Source: Gyrodactylus bullatarudis (lineage: Eukaryota; Platyhelminthes; Monogenea; Gyrodactylidea; Gyrodactylidae). Taken from it: a stretch of DNA of 64,000 nucleotides. The translations under genes and the position numbers were made by a program. Location: positions 510,849 to 574,848 of the forward strand of contig SSNU01000077.1 in the NCBI GenBank assembly GCA_012064415.1, read 5' to 3'. The notes beneath the pieces are model-generated. The model was not told the origin of the DNA, did no database searches, and was given only the letters and a program-made list of their open reading frames with translations. Shown piece after piece: positions 49,310 through 60,145 of this stretch; within the stretch, counting starts at the first letter, position 1; the number at the start of each line of letters is the position of its first letter.

Positions 49310-50037
49310 CATGAAGATGAGAATTTCCTATTTTTACAAAAACTCAATATTTTTATCCAGAAAGTCAAGAAAAAATTTATTTTTTGGATTCCACTATGAA
49401 ATGAGCTGATTAGTTTTGAATACAAAAAAAATTTCCGAAAAAAATTTTATCTGACCAAAATTGAGCCGTTTTTTGAATTTCGGAAATGTTTCAAATTTCC
49501 ACTTTTTCAACTTTCAAATCCAAAATTTTTATCGATTTCAAAGATTTGAAGCAGTTAAATATTGATATTCAGGATCAAAATTAGACGAAGATTTCGAATT
49601 TGGCCGTAGAATTTGAGAGAAAATTACTCTTTCCAAGAAAAAGTTCAATCTCTATATTTTGGATCATTTTCCCTCGTGATAATCGAAAAATTCAAATGGT
49701 TCGATTTCCCACCGTAATGACGAATTTCTGTGAATTCCTGCAGGCGAATTCGAAATCTTCGTCTAATTTTGATCCTGAATATCAATATTTAACTGCTTCA
49801 AATCTTTGAAATCGATAAAAATTTTGGATTTGAAAGTTGAAAAAGTGGAAATTTGAAACATTTCCGAAATTCAAAAAACGGCTCAATTTTGGTCAGATTA
49901 AATTTTTTTCGGAAATTTTTTTTGTATTCAAAACTAATCAGCTCATTTCATAGTGGAATCCAAAAAATAAATTTTTTCTTGACTTTCTGGATAAAAATAT
50001 TGAGTTTTTGTAAAAATAGGAAATTCTCATCTTCATG
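49310..50037. repeat. Near-perfect 291-bp inverted repeat with 146-bp loop
   Basis: Arms 49310-49600 and 49747-50037 are exact reverse complements without indels. I find a single mismatch (near 49456, TTTTATCTG against TTTAATCTG). Outer ends are CATGAAGATGAGAATTT and AAATTCTCATCTTCATG. The loop 49601-49746 includes ATTTTGGATCATTTTCCC, which also occurs in the related frame at 56677-56958. It is a fold-back/MITE-like element or a recent inverted duplication, able to form a long hairpin RNA if transcribed. Confidence 0.95.
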
Positions 50038-50244
50038 CCAACTAGCTTTATATGGAGATTGTCTTCTCACACCTATATGTTAGAAATCAACAAGTGTCTA
50101 TTCCATAAAAGAGACTCAAATAATATTCAACTCACGATGGCAGTTGTAGACGTGTTTCATCCTTATTATTGTAGTAGGAATCTTCAGTACACCATAGCCA
50201 ACTAGTTTTATGTTTTTCAACTCGTTCAGATATAAAGCTAATTA

Positions 50245-50781
50245 ATATGAAGTTGGGAGTCGATGATTTTTACAGAAATCTCGATATTTTCATCAAGAAT
50301 TCGAATTTGTTAAAGATTTTCTGGAATCCTGCTCATGCTGCCCACTTTTACCATTTGAAGAAAAAAAATTATTTTTATGAAAAATATGGTCATTTTTCAA
50401 AATCCCATTTGGCGCCAAAATCCCATTTTTTCGAACTTTGAGCCGAAAATTTTTGATGATTTCACTGAAATCAATGAAATTTCGATAATTCAAAATCTCT
50501 CGAAAATGGGGTAACTGTCGATAACTTGACGGTACTAGTCAGCTTTCTTGTCTAATCTTAATCCTGAAAAAATCTCTTTCGATCAGCCTCGCACTTTCAA
50601 ATCAACAAAAATTTTCAATGGGAATTTGAAAATTGACCATATTTTTCATAAAAATAATTTTTTTTCTTCAAATGGTAAAAGTGGGCAGCATGAGCAGGAT
50701 TCCAGAAAATCTTCAACAAATTCGAATTCTTGATGAAAATATCGAGATTTCTGTAAAAATCATCGACTCCCAACTTCATAT
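50245..50781. repeat. Second long inverted repeat, arms about 166 bp, about 98% identical
   Basis: Arms 50245-50410 and 50616-50781 share one symmetry axis with about three mismatches. Outer ends are TATGAAGTTGGGAGTCGATG and its complement. Each arm contains TTCATCAAGAATTCGAATTTG and CATGCTGCCCACTTTTACCA. The loop is about 205 bp. It belongs to the same family as neighbouring copies, which share the GTAAAAATCATCGA(C/T)TCCCAA terminus. Confidence 0.93.
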
Positions 50782-50999
50782 CAATCAACCATCTCAATAT
50801 ATTAACAGAACTCTAGAGTTATTCATCAAAAAATAGATCTTGTTAAAGTAAACTATGAGAAATTACGACGTTTGGTGTCAAAAAAGAGTTTATTCCATTA
50901 ATAATTAAATTGATAGTAATAACTTATTATCATTTGCATACATATGAGTAGGACACATTGACTATCTTGTGGTGTATGGGAAAAATTACTTAATTAATT

Positions 51000-52600
51000 A
51001 TTATTTTCTCGATTATACACCTTTCAAAATTCTTTCTTTTCCTATATGAAATTTTGATAGATTTGCGAGGCACAATCAAAATTCGATTTTCCCACGATAG
51101 AGGGGGATTCCTAACATCTTCATTAGAGAACTGCTCAACTTCTTAATGTATTTAACGGTATATAAAACCTAGTACGTACCTTATTAAATATCAGTATTTC
51201 TAGTTCACGAGTTACATTTTTCGAGAATTTCTTTGTAAATGCGTGAACCCATATCCCTTACACCTCCATGACTATGTGAAAAATACTTGAAAGTAGGCTT
51301 TTGGAGGGCTAATTTTCTCTGAATGCATGTCCAAGAGTAAACACGGGATAATTAAAATTTCTATTCAATAATGGCTATTTAATGTCCAATACTTTCCAAA
51401 AAAAGGGAGAGAAACTGCTACACCAGAGTTAAGTATCATAAAAAACATTTATTCCTTGGATATTAAGCATGAAGGAGATGGCATATTTTTTTAGCCAGAA
51501 TTATTTAGTTGGGTTTTAGTCAAAACTTCTTCTTATTTTTATTGCTTCTAATAAATGAATAAAAATGGGATAAAAATTAGCCATATCACATGTAAAGTTA
51601 TTATCATATGGAAGATTTTGAAAAAATTTCTCCCCTTTTAAAAAAAAATCTCTATTACAAATTTCCCGTGTGTTTGGTGGGAGGAGGGAGTCCACATTTC
51701 CATCTTCATTTGATGTGATGTAGGTAAATGAGAAGGAAAGACCAATAAAACTAATCCAAGTCTTGTCCCAGTACCAGATGGAGGAAGATGTAATACATTC
51801 TATCCAAGGGAAATTCAAAAGTGTCTCTCTTTCCTTCTATTCAGTTCAGTTGGTTTCATTTAGTGTATGTAGATAAAAAGGACTCCTGTACATTCCCTAA
51901 ATAATCACTAAACGTTACATGAACAAATACAATATCAATGTTTTAATACGTTCTTGTTTAAATAAAAATAATATTTTATCTTTTTCTTTTACAGAAGAGT
52001 TTTATTACCCAAAAACAGGACCAGAGAAGAAAAAAGTTTGAAATATACACAATTTTAAAAATTGGAAAATTCCCGGTAGGTAATTCATGAAATCAAGTCT
52101 AGAAAAGAAAGAGAGATTAATTCTACTAATTCTATACATGTGAGATGAAAGAGATTAGACTCAATTATGCAAGCACGTGTAATAATATACACTGTATATG
52201 CTAGTTTGTGAATTGTGGTTAAAAGACTCAACAGGGGAGTGTAGTGTTGACATAGAAAAAGATTTCATTAATCACGATATAATACAAAAAAAGGTATCAT
52301 GAATATTCAAGTCCGTTTAAAAATCAAAACTATTTTTTCTCTTATAAATAATAAGAATAGGATTAATTTATTTTGTAGCAGAAATAGTTTCGTGACTTGA
52401 TAGAAGAATATCACAGATTATAAATAATTAAAAAGTATATTTACATGATATTAAAAGTTGATTTAATTGGAATATAAACAACCTTCTTCCAGACATTTCG
52501 GTACTGAGATAGTCAAGTCCCTTCTTTAGTAGGCGAGACACTTGTAATCTAAATTCTCTCAGATCTAGGCCAATAGGAATACTGATTCAGAAGCAACACA
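51000..52600. other. Non-coding AT-rich stretch
   Basis: Nothing supportable. The 100-codon minus-strand frame at 51516-51818 has no recognisable domain, no splice context and the same base composition as its surroundings. Confidence 0.5.
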
Positions 52601-52659
52601 ATCATAGATTAAAGAAAAAAAATCTTCCAAATTATTTTTGGAAAAATTTTAAATTTAGC

Positions 52660-53090
52660 TGGTGTTATTCTATTAATTTTTTAAAACTTTGAGTTGAAAA
52701 TTTTTGTCGATTTCAAGGTGTGAAAGGAATGAAACTTTATTTTTCTGTGTTACCAATAGACAAGAAAACCAACTATCATTTTTCATCTTTTTGAAAAAAA
52801 CCACCATTTTGAACTAATCTTGGAACTGATTCTAATTTATCAATTTCCAAAGAGAAAATAGACTTTTGTATGTGAATGGAATGTTTCCAAAAATCTCTAC
52901 GACCATTTTTGGTCTTCTTGTCTATTGGTAATCCAGAAAAATCACATGCATTTATAAAATTCGAAAGAATTTTTTTTTAAATCAGTGATTGTGTTCCTTC
53001 TGAATCGGTTACCAAAAAATCCTCAGAAAATTTTGATACCTTGATGAAAAATTGAGAATTTTGTAAAAATCATCGATTCCCAAGGAGTCT
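52660..53090. repeat. Fold-back repeat copy with shorter inverted arms
   Basis: TTTCTGTGTTACCAATAGACAAGAAAACCAA (about 52742-52772) pairs imperfectly with TTGGTCTTCTTGTCTATTGGTAATCCAGAAAA (about 52909-52940). The right part ends in TTGATGAAAAATTGAGAATTTTGTAAAAATCATCGATTCCCAA, the family terminus. It is more diverged than the copies at 49-50 kb. Confidence 0.7.
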
Positions 53091-53222
53091 ATAGGTAGAG
53101 AGTAGATAATGATAAGTGAAAGATGGGTTCCTAAGTTCTTAGCTCACCGGAGCCAAAGATGAGCTATTGGAGAAAGTCTTAACGATAAAAGCTATTCTAC
53201 GAATCCAAATTGGATCAAGACC

Positions 53223-54110
53223 TCATGTTATAATCAAGGCGTTATAAGAGTCAAGGGTGGGGTATAAATAGTGCAGGAATCTATACTGAACTCTTTTTAA
53301 TTCAAGGGAAGCAGAGTTCGAAATGAAGGGTAGAAGAGGAGCTACATAATCAAAGTGAGGAAGTGCAAAACACTTGAAAACTAGTATCTTCAGATCCCTG
53401 GTATTAGTGAAACGATTGATTATGTAGCAAACAGTTTTAAGGTGATTAATTTTTGTAAGAGGTGCAATTTTAAGGGAAGAGTCAATCTCAAAACCAAGAT
53501 CAATAGTGGATGAAACAAATTCACCAGGTAAATGAAGATTAGAGAGGAAGGGTTCAGGGAGATTGATTGGGGTCATTATTTTGCACTTGTTCCTATTAAT
53601 TTCCAGTCCCATTTTTTCAAGAGATGTCTTCAGTAATGAAAAAAAATTGTTGATAGCAAGTATATCAACCATGTTTTTAACTGGATATACAAATTTCAGA
53701 TCATCGGCATACTTAAATATTTTACCAAGATTACTAGGCATTTGAATGTCAGCTAAACAGAGGTTGAAGAGCAGAGGACCTAATGCTGATCCCTGAGGGA
53801 CCCCAGATGTTATCAATCTAGAGGAGCTAACGTCTGAGTTAAACTTAACTCGTTGTTTTCTTCTTGTTAAGAAGAGAATAACCAGGTTAATTATTGATCT
53901 ATCAATATTAACAGAAATTAGTTTGTTAACAATGTACGAGAACTTTAATTTGTCGAAGGCTTTAGAGAGGTCAATGTAATGAATTATGAGATAATGACCC
54001 GAGGATTTTTGGTACAGTATAGTTTAGGAAGTCAATAAGATTAGAACAGGTTCCTTTACCATGTGAGAATGCATGTTGAGAATGGTCTGAGAAATCAGAG
54101 GGAATTTCCT
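53223..54110 (-). pseudogene. LINE (non-LTR) reverse transcriptase relict
   Basis: Reads, on the minus strand, SHGKGTCSNLIDFLNYTV, then after a frame disruption near 53985, YIDLSKAFDKLKF (RT motif A), ITSGVPQGSALGPLLFNLCL (motif B), IFKYADDLKFVYP (motif C) and a thumb-like FKCFALPHFDYVAPLL, ending at 53223. The order and spacing are those of Jockey/CR1/RTE-type retrotransposons. Only the RT core and C-terminus remain. The endonuclease end is absent and the frame is broken, so it is inactive. Confidence 0.88.
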
Positions 54111-54539
54111 GCCGAATAATTTAATTTAATTTAAATTTAATTTAAAAACTTTTCCTATTTTTTCCCAAGTTAATCGAGAATAACTTTACTTTAAATAATA
54201 TTTATTGAAGATTTCAGATTTCATCGTTGATCAAAATATTTTCCTATTACAGTATATTTACAAGTTGAAACCCTCGAGTATTTCAAAAATCATCTTCAAA
54301 GTTTTTCAATCTTTTTAAATTTATTTTTACTTGAAAGTTATGAAACCATCGAACATGTGTGGTTAGATTTAGATACCAACATTCATTTGACATGATTTCA
54401 GTAATTTCAGTCTTTTTCTGGATCAATGAACCTTGGTAGGTATGTTGTGATCTGGCAATAAAATGACTCGAAATATAGCAATAAAAAATAAATGTTCAGT
54501 CACTCAGTGATCACCTCATTATCGTAATTTAACTGATTC

Positions 54540-55830
54540 ATTTAGGCATACACAAAAAATTATGATTTCCACAGTCTAAACTGATAAGGGAAAAAATTCA
54601 TATTCACCCAAGTTTTATGTCAAGAATTCGAATATAATCAAGATTATTTTAGAATCCATATCATGTTGCCAGATTTTACCATTTAACCCTTGCACGAAAT
54701 CTGGGGTCTGAGAGACCCCAAATGAACTTCCACTAAAGATAACTTATATAAATATTATTTTTTTAGGCTGGTCTTCTAGGAAATCCCTAAGCAACTAATA
54801 AAAAGGCTTATTCATAGTTTATCTTAGGTTTCTTTTTTTCCCTAGTTGACTAGGATATTATGAAATCATTTGTTACTTATAACTTATAGACCATAAGTTG
54901 GTAGGTCTGCTTATATAAGGCTTGTATAACTTGGAATATAAAAACAATATTCTATCTTGAAGTTCATTCTGTTTTGCATGGTCAACACAAATAGACGTAT
55001 TCCTCTTTGTCTCGCAATTCAAGAGGATTTATTCGAACATCTGACTGATGATTTCAATTCTTCTGAGGATGAATTTGATTAAATTCCAAGTGATATTTCG
55101 GATGAAAACAGTTTTGATGATAACGAAATACAACCTGATGATGCTGATTTGACTATTTTGTCTTCGAAATGCGGGTAACTTCTTTACCAAGTATGATCTT
55201 GCGATGTATTTGAAACGAAACCGAACTGCCTTAGTTGGCACTTGTAGAGAGAATCGTTCATTTCTTCCACCAAGTTTTCAACAAAAATCCATTGATCAAA
55301 TGAAGATTGAATACTTGTATAGCAAAGACGTAGTTTTGATGCGATTCGGACAGCAGAGAAACAAACCTGTTGTACTACTCTCCACACTTCATACAAATCC
55401 TGATGATACTGTTGCCAAATCCGAAATTATACAGTAAAATAATCAAACCAAAGGTGGTGTGGATACTCTTGATTTACTGGTTGGGAATTATTCATGTCGT
55501 AGAGCAACCAGAAGATGGCCTTTATCTGTTTTCTGGAACATATTGGACATAGCTGCCTACAATGCATTATGTTCTTTACAGCACAAAGTGGCCAGAAACT
55601 CTAAGAACTAAGAAGTATTCCCGAAGGGATTTTCTGAAGAAATTATCCATAAAACTCATGGGAATTGAAGAGGAAATCCCGAATCCAGATCCAAAAAGAT
55701 CAACAAATTGAAATTCCATTGGTTCTCAAGTGGTGAAGACGAGAGATAAAATAAGAATATGGAGGCGCCAAGTTGAAATTTTCCTAAAATACATCCTTTT
55801 TTGTAAAAATCATAGATTCCCAACTTTATT
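54540..55830. repeat. Fold-back repeat copy split by a piggyBac insertion
   Basis: The left flank 54560-54683 (GTCAAGAATTCGAATATAATCAAG ... GTTGCCAGATTTTACCATTT) matches the left arm at 50270-50355. The far flank, about 55798-55828 (TTTTTTGTAAAAATCATAGATTCCCAACTT), matches the family's opposite terminus. The piggyBac relict lies between them, starting at a TTAA that interrupts the arm sequence TTTTACCATTTGAAG. Confidence 0.65.
54684..55740 (+). mobile_element. Defective piggyBac transposon, catalytic core deleted
   Basis: It begins at a TTAA followed by CCCTTGCACGAAATCTGGGG and a GGGGTCTGAGAGACCCC palindrome, the TTAA-CCC terminal layout of piggyBac elements. Coding remnants on the plus strand: an N-terminal acidic part from ATG 54978 (DLFEHLTDDFNSSEDEFD), then a jump into the C-terminal part (AMYLKRNRTALVGTCREN, VVLLSTLHTNPDDT, NNQTKGGVDTLDLLVGNYSC, RRATRRWPLSVFWNILDIAA). 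The family's DDD catalytic region between them is missing, and stop codons interrupt the remainder (55435, 55608). No matching right terminus was found before 55860, so it is inactive. Confidence 0.88.
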
Positions 55831-55839
55831 TCATTTAGG

Positions 55840-56640
55840 TTTAACGTTTTTGAGGCTTACTCGAGTCGTGTAACTGAAAGTTTATATTTTTCCATGACAC
55901 TTTACTATTATAAATACAATATCAGTAAACAAACACATTCGATAATACTGATGATATCTCTGATAATTATCATTCATAAATGAGTACTGGATGGGTAGTA
56001 GGGAGGGCATGAATGGTTTCTTTCTCCTTTCATCTCTCTATATACTCACTTTATTGACTTCCTTGTGACTCTTTTGTTTTTTTGATGATGATAATGTAGG
56101 CAAAAGAAGGAGAGTTTCCTATTTTAACATCTTTGCATGGTCAATATATCCACACATATGGGAAAGGTTACCTTTGAAACATTTTTAATGACGGATGCAG
56201 AGAGAATTTTGAAATGACAAATTTCCCTAATCTTTGTGCCTCTCTTTTCATATATAACTTTTTAAATGATATTACATAATCAGAAGAGATATCAACTCAG
56301 GGCTAACATTTACGAGAATAGTTTCTTGTAAATATGTGTATATGCTTCAGTAAATATGTCGATTTAAAGAAAAAAAGGGGAAAAACTGATGGAGATTTTG
56401 TTGATTTCCTGAATAGACAAATTATTTCTCGTCATATTGTTCCTTGAGGAGAAAATAATTTAATCGAAATAATTCTTTCCTTAATGGACTCGGGAAAGCT
56501 CTTACTTGATGCCGATCTCCATTTATAAACCTAGTTGATTACGTGTTTAATTGAATTGAGAATAATTCATCCATCATTGTCTTTGATGTTTTTTCTAACA
56601 TGGCTTCGCTCGCTGGCTTGTATCGAAAATTTCCAGAAGA
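55840..56640. other. Non-coding AT-rich stretch
   Basis: No exon or recognised repeat copy seen apart from low-complexity AT words. Confidence 0.5.
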
Positions 56641-56676
56641 CAACAAGGCAGCAAGCCAACAGTCTAGTAAACAACT

Positions 56677-56958
56677 ATGTTGAACAGAAAAACTAAGCCT
56701 GAACTAAATTTCACTTTTTCGAACGTTAGAGCTCAAAATTTCATTGATTTCTGTGATTTGAAACGATTATATCCTTATATTCAGGACCATCATTCTTATT
56801 TGGTCATAGAAGTTCCAAAAGATTCGTTATTTTCAAGAAAAATTCAAATTCTGGATCATTTTCCCTTCGTGATAATCGAAAAATCTGTAATTTCCCACAA
56901 AAATATTGAAACAGAAGTATTTGATCTCTTTACATCACCAAAATCAACAAAGTATTGA
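56677..56958 (+). repeat. Repeat-derived 93-codon open frame
   Basis: The frame reads NFIDFCDLKRLYPYIQDHHS, LVIEVPKDSLFSRKIQIL and DHFPFVIIEKS. Its DNA is homologous to the inner arm and loop of the inverted repeat at 49530-49690 (ATTTGAA-CA, TATTCAGGA, CAAGAAAAA-TTCAA, GGATCATTTTCCCTCGTGATAATCGAAAAAT). So it is a member of the dispersed family. Whether the open frame is an ancestral coding part of the element or chance is unclear; no known domain is recognised. Confidence 0.6.
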
Positions 56959-56959
56959 T

Positions 56960-59900
56960 TGCTCAAATGTTGAAAATTAAAATTTCACTTTATTACAAAA
57001 TTTTTTCCGCAACCTTTTCTTATTGACAATCTGGAGATATTATCGAATTATCAACTAATGTTTTACTCGATTTAAAGGGATTGCTCACATGATTATGATG
57101 AAACTGACGTGTAAAAACAACTCAACGTAAGGTGTGTCTAATGGAGGAAATAGACCAAGTTAAAACTCATAATCAATAATGATGATAACTCAAATTAATG
57201 GTCATTTTGAATTTTTGTTAATAAATTTTTGTCCTCAGCCTGTGTGTGTGTGTGAGGCTAGTGAGCATCCAGTACACTTTTCTTCGTGCTCTCTCAAGAC
57301 TGTGTGCAGGAATGATGATATTTAGATTGTATTGTAACTCAAGAGGGACAACATATTCATCATCATCAAAGTCATAAAACATTTTCTCTCCCTCTCTCTG
57401 AGAAGCATGTAAAATTGCATTATTTTTCTGGGATAACTTGCTGCTTGGTTATTGTATTAAAGTGTATTATTATTAATTCTTATTTATGTTCTCTACTGAA
57501 TGAATGGGAGAAAAATAATTATTAAAAAAGGTTTCCCCCATTTTCTTTTTCGGTGAATGATCACGGTCTCTGAGATAAAGTCTACCGAGAGCTGGAAAAT
57601 TTAGCTGGTACACGTGTCATTTAATGACGATTTACGCCTATCTATCTATGCTCAAGTGAATTTTCCATGATTTTTGTACTCAAAGTAGAATCTCAAAAAC
57701 TAATTTAGCAAGTCGTTACATTCTCTTGGACATATTCCTTCCCAAATCCCAAAACAAGATTGTAATGTTTTTGTTTATCTGCAATAGAAATGTGTCCTGT
57801 TCCATATGTACTGTATTTTAAAATCAGTCAAAAATAAAACAGTAGAGCACTGCCTAAAGAATCTATAAATTAACAGCTCAAATATTTGTGGATTCTGAGT
57901 CAAATTAAAATGTGATTTAAATGTTGCTTATTAGCTATAGATATAAGACTTTTAGATTGAAACAAATGCCAATAATTTAAGGGTAGTCCCGTAGAAATTT
58001 TTTCCATGAATCGCATTCAATCTTTTATCTATCAAATGGTTTGTTTATAGTCTGATTGTGAAACGACAGTTGCTTTAACGCAATTATTTTTTAGTTCATC
58101 AAAAATTGATCTTTATCTAGAGCCCTGGAAAGTAGGTTTTCAAAAAAACGTTTTGAAAAAGAATTAATTTCTTTGAATTAATAAAGCACGAGTTTGATTG
58201 AATGATAGAGCTGAGATCATTGCATATCTCATTAGATTGAAAAACTTACTATCAAATGACTGGTAAACAAAGAATTCTCTGAGAACAATAATGAGTTGAT
58301 AAATTATATGTGACAGAAATAACTCAGTGGAACTTAAAGGACTAATTTTGCTAGATTTTTGAAAGGAGAAGTCTCTCGTACCTTTATTGTTCCTATAGTT
58401 CACTCCTACACAAAGTACTACCAACCAATAATTACTGTATAAAATAAATTTTCACAGTACAGTTATTTATTTTTTATTTGTGAACATTTTCTTTTCTCCC
58501 CTGTATGCATAACAAATACTGAGAATCTATTACATTTTACTCTTTATTTACTCTTACTCAATAGCAATGATCATAAAAATATACAATATTATACACTGAT
58601 GATAAATAAAACTGATAATGATTCCATACTGTAGTATGGCTAGATTGTGATATAGCAATGTTGCAGTGACAATGCAGGAACAGTAATGTTTACATTTATA
58701 GTAGTCTACAAATAATTATTATTATAATGATACAACTACAACAAAAAATGAACAACTGAAATGAAATAATTTATTTTATGTCCCACGATAATTTATCACT
58801 TTAATTTATACCTGTAAACTCTTACTTGTTACTCTTTTGGTATAGAATTTTTTCAAGCATTTTTATTTATTCTATTTAAATGGCATTGATCCATTTTTTT
58901 AGGTAGCTATTACCGATTTGACTAAAATATATTTGGTATCATACGATACTGAATAATGCTTGAGTATGTCGACTGGAAGAAGCCTCCCTATTAGCCAATT
59001 ATCAGCCTTATCTAGAATGGGCAATGGATGCTAGGCTCCAATGCGACTTGTGCTAGTATTTATCTTACAATAGCTCCAGTCAAACCAAAAATGACTAAGT
59101 CAGAAAGAAGCTCACAAACCCAAAGATCAAGCGAGGTCTTGTACTATGTAGTTTCACCCTCAATAGGGTGAGTCAGTGAGCCCTAGTGTTCGCTGGGCAA
59201 TCACTTTAACATTTAGACTCTAACCCATGTTATCTTAATGTGAGATTTCAGTGCAAGTTTCTTTTGAGTTGGTCATTTGAGGTTTAATTAGAGCTACTGT
59301 GTGATAAAATGTATTTATTCTTAAAAAAGACACAAACAAGCATTGAAATTGGGCATTTTTGATTCCTGTTCTAGATTCGTAGTCTGTTAGAGATTGTACG
59401 AGTATTTTGTTTGTTTCTTGGGATCATTATGGATATGGAAGACTGTAGGATTTGAGAATAACATAATCATATGAGATTTTGAGAAAATTGCAAAATTATC
59501 AATGAATTATCCTTATTATTCCTCATCAAAATGCAGAGAACATTATTATTTATGTTACAAATTAGTTTATTATCTGTTGAGCAAATATCGCAGTTGAGTG
59601 TAACATTAGCTCTAAAAAAACTATTCAATTTTTTTAAATTTATGTTCTCACTACAATTTTTATCGAAATATAGTTAGTAAAGTGTTTTGTGTACAGAATA
59701 TAGAATTAAACTATTATTAATAGCAACTACATTGAAAATAAATATTGATGATGATCAAATAGTTTTCCCATGGAATAAATGAAAACTACATCGTTCTTAT
59801 TAAAAACTAATTAATGATTCATTAATGAAAAATTGATTCCCATAATAATAATATTTTTGTTATTCAAGTATCTACTGACAAGTAGATTTATACTTCTAAG

Positions 59901-60145
59901 TATTTATTTTCCGAGAGAAACAAATTCTTAACACAGAAATTCTGTAACAGAATAAAATATAATATGAAGACGAAAAATTAATATTTTTAAACAAATTTTT
60001 ATTAGTTTAGTTTTAAATAATTATAATTATCGAATATTTTTAAAATAATATTAATAGCTTAATCACAAGTTATAATATCAATTTTTATCAAGATTTTGTA
60101 AATTATTGTACATTCAGCCTCAGTCGTTTAGTGTGTACTGTTAAG
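56960..60145. other. Intergenic, mostly AT-rich; one less AT-rich block at 58960-59230
   Basis: Simple repeats: (TG)n at about 57240-57254 and a CATCATCATC run near 57358. The block 58960-59230 has distinctly higher GC, a CACCCTCAATAGGGTG hairpin at about 59156-59171, and no long open frame. I can assign it to no RNA or element family. Otherwise nothing seen. Confidence 0.5.

Noticed and set aside
51516..51818. 100-codon minus-strand open frame
   Set aside because: No recognisable motif, composition like the surrounding AT-rich DNA, and no splice or gene context.
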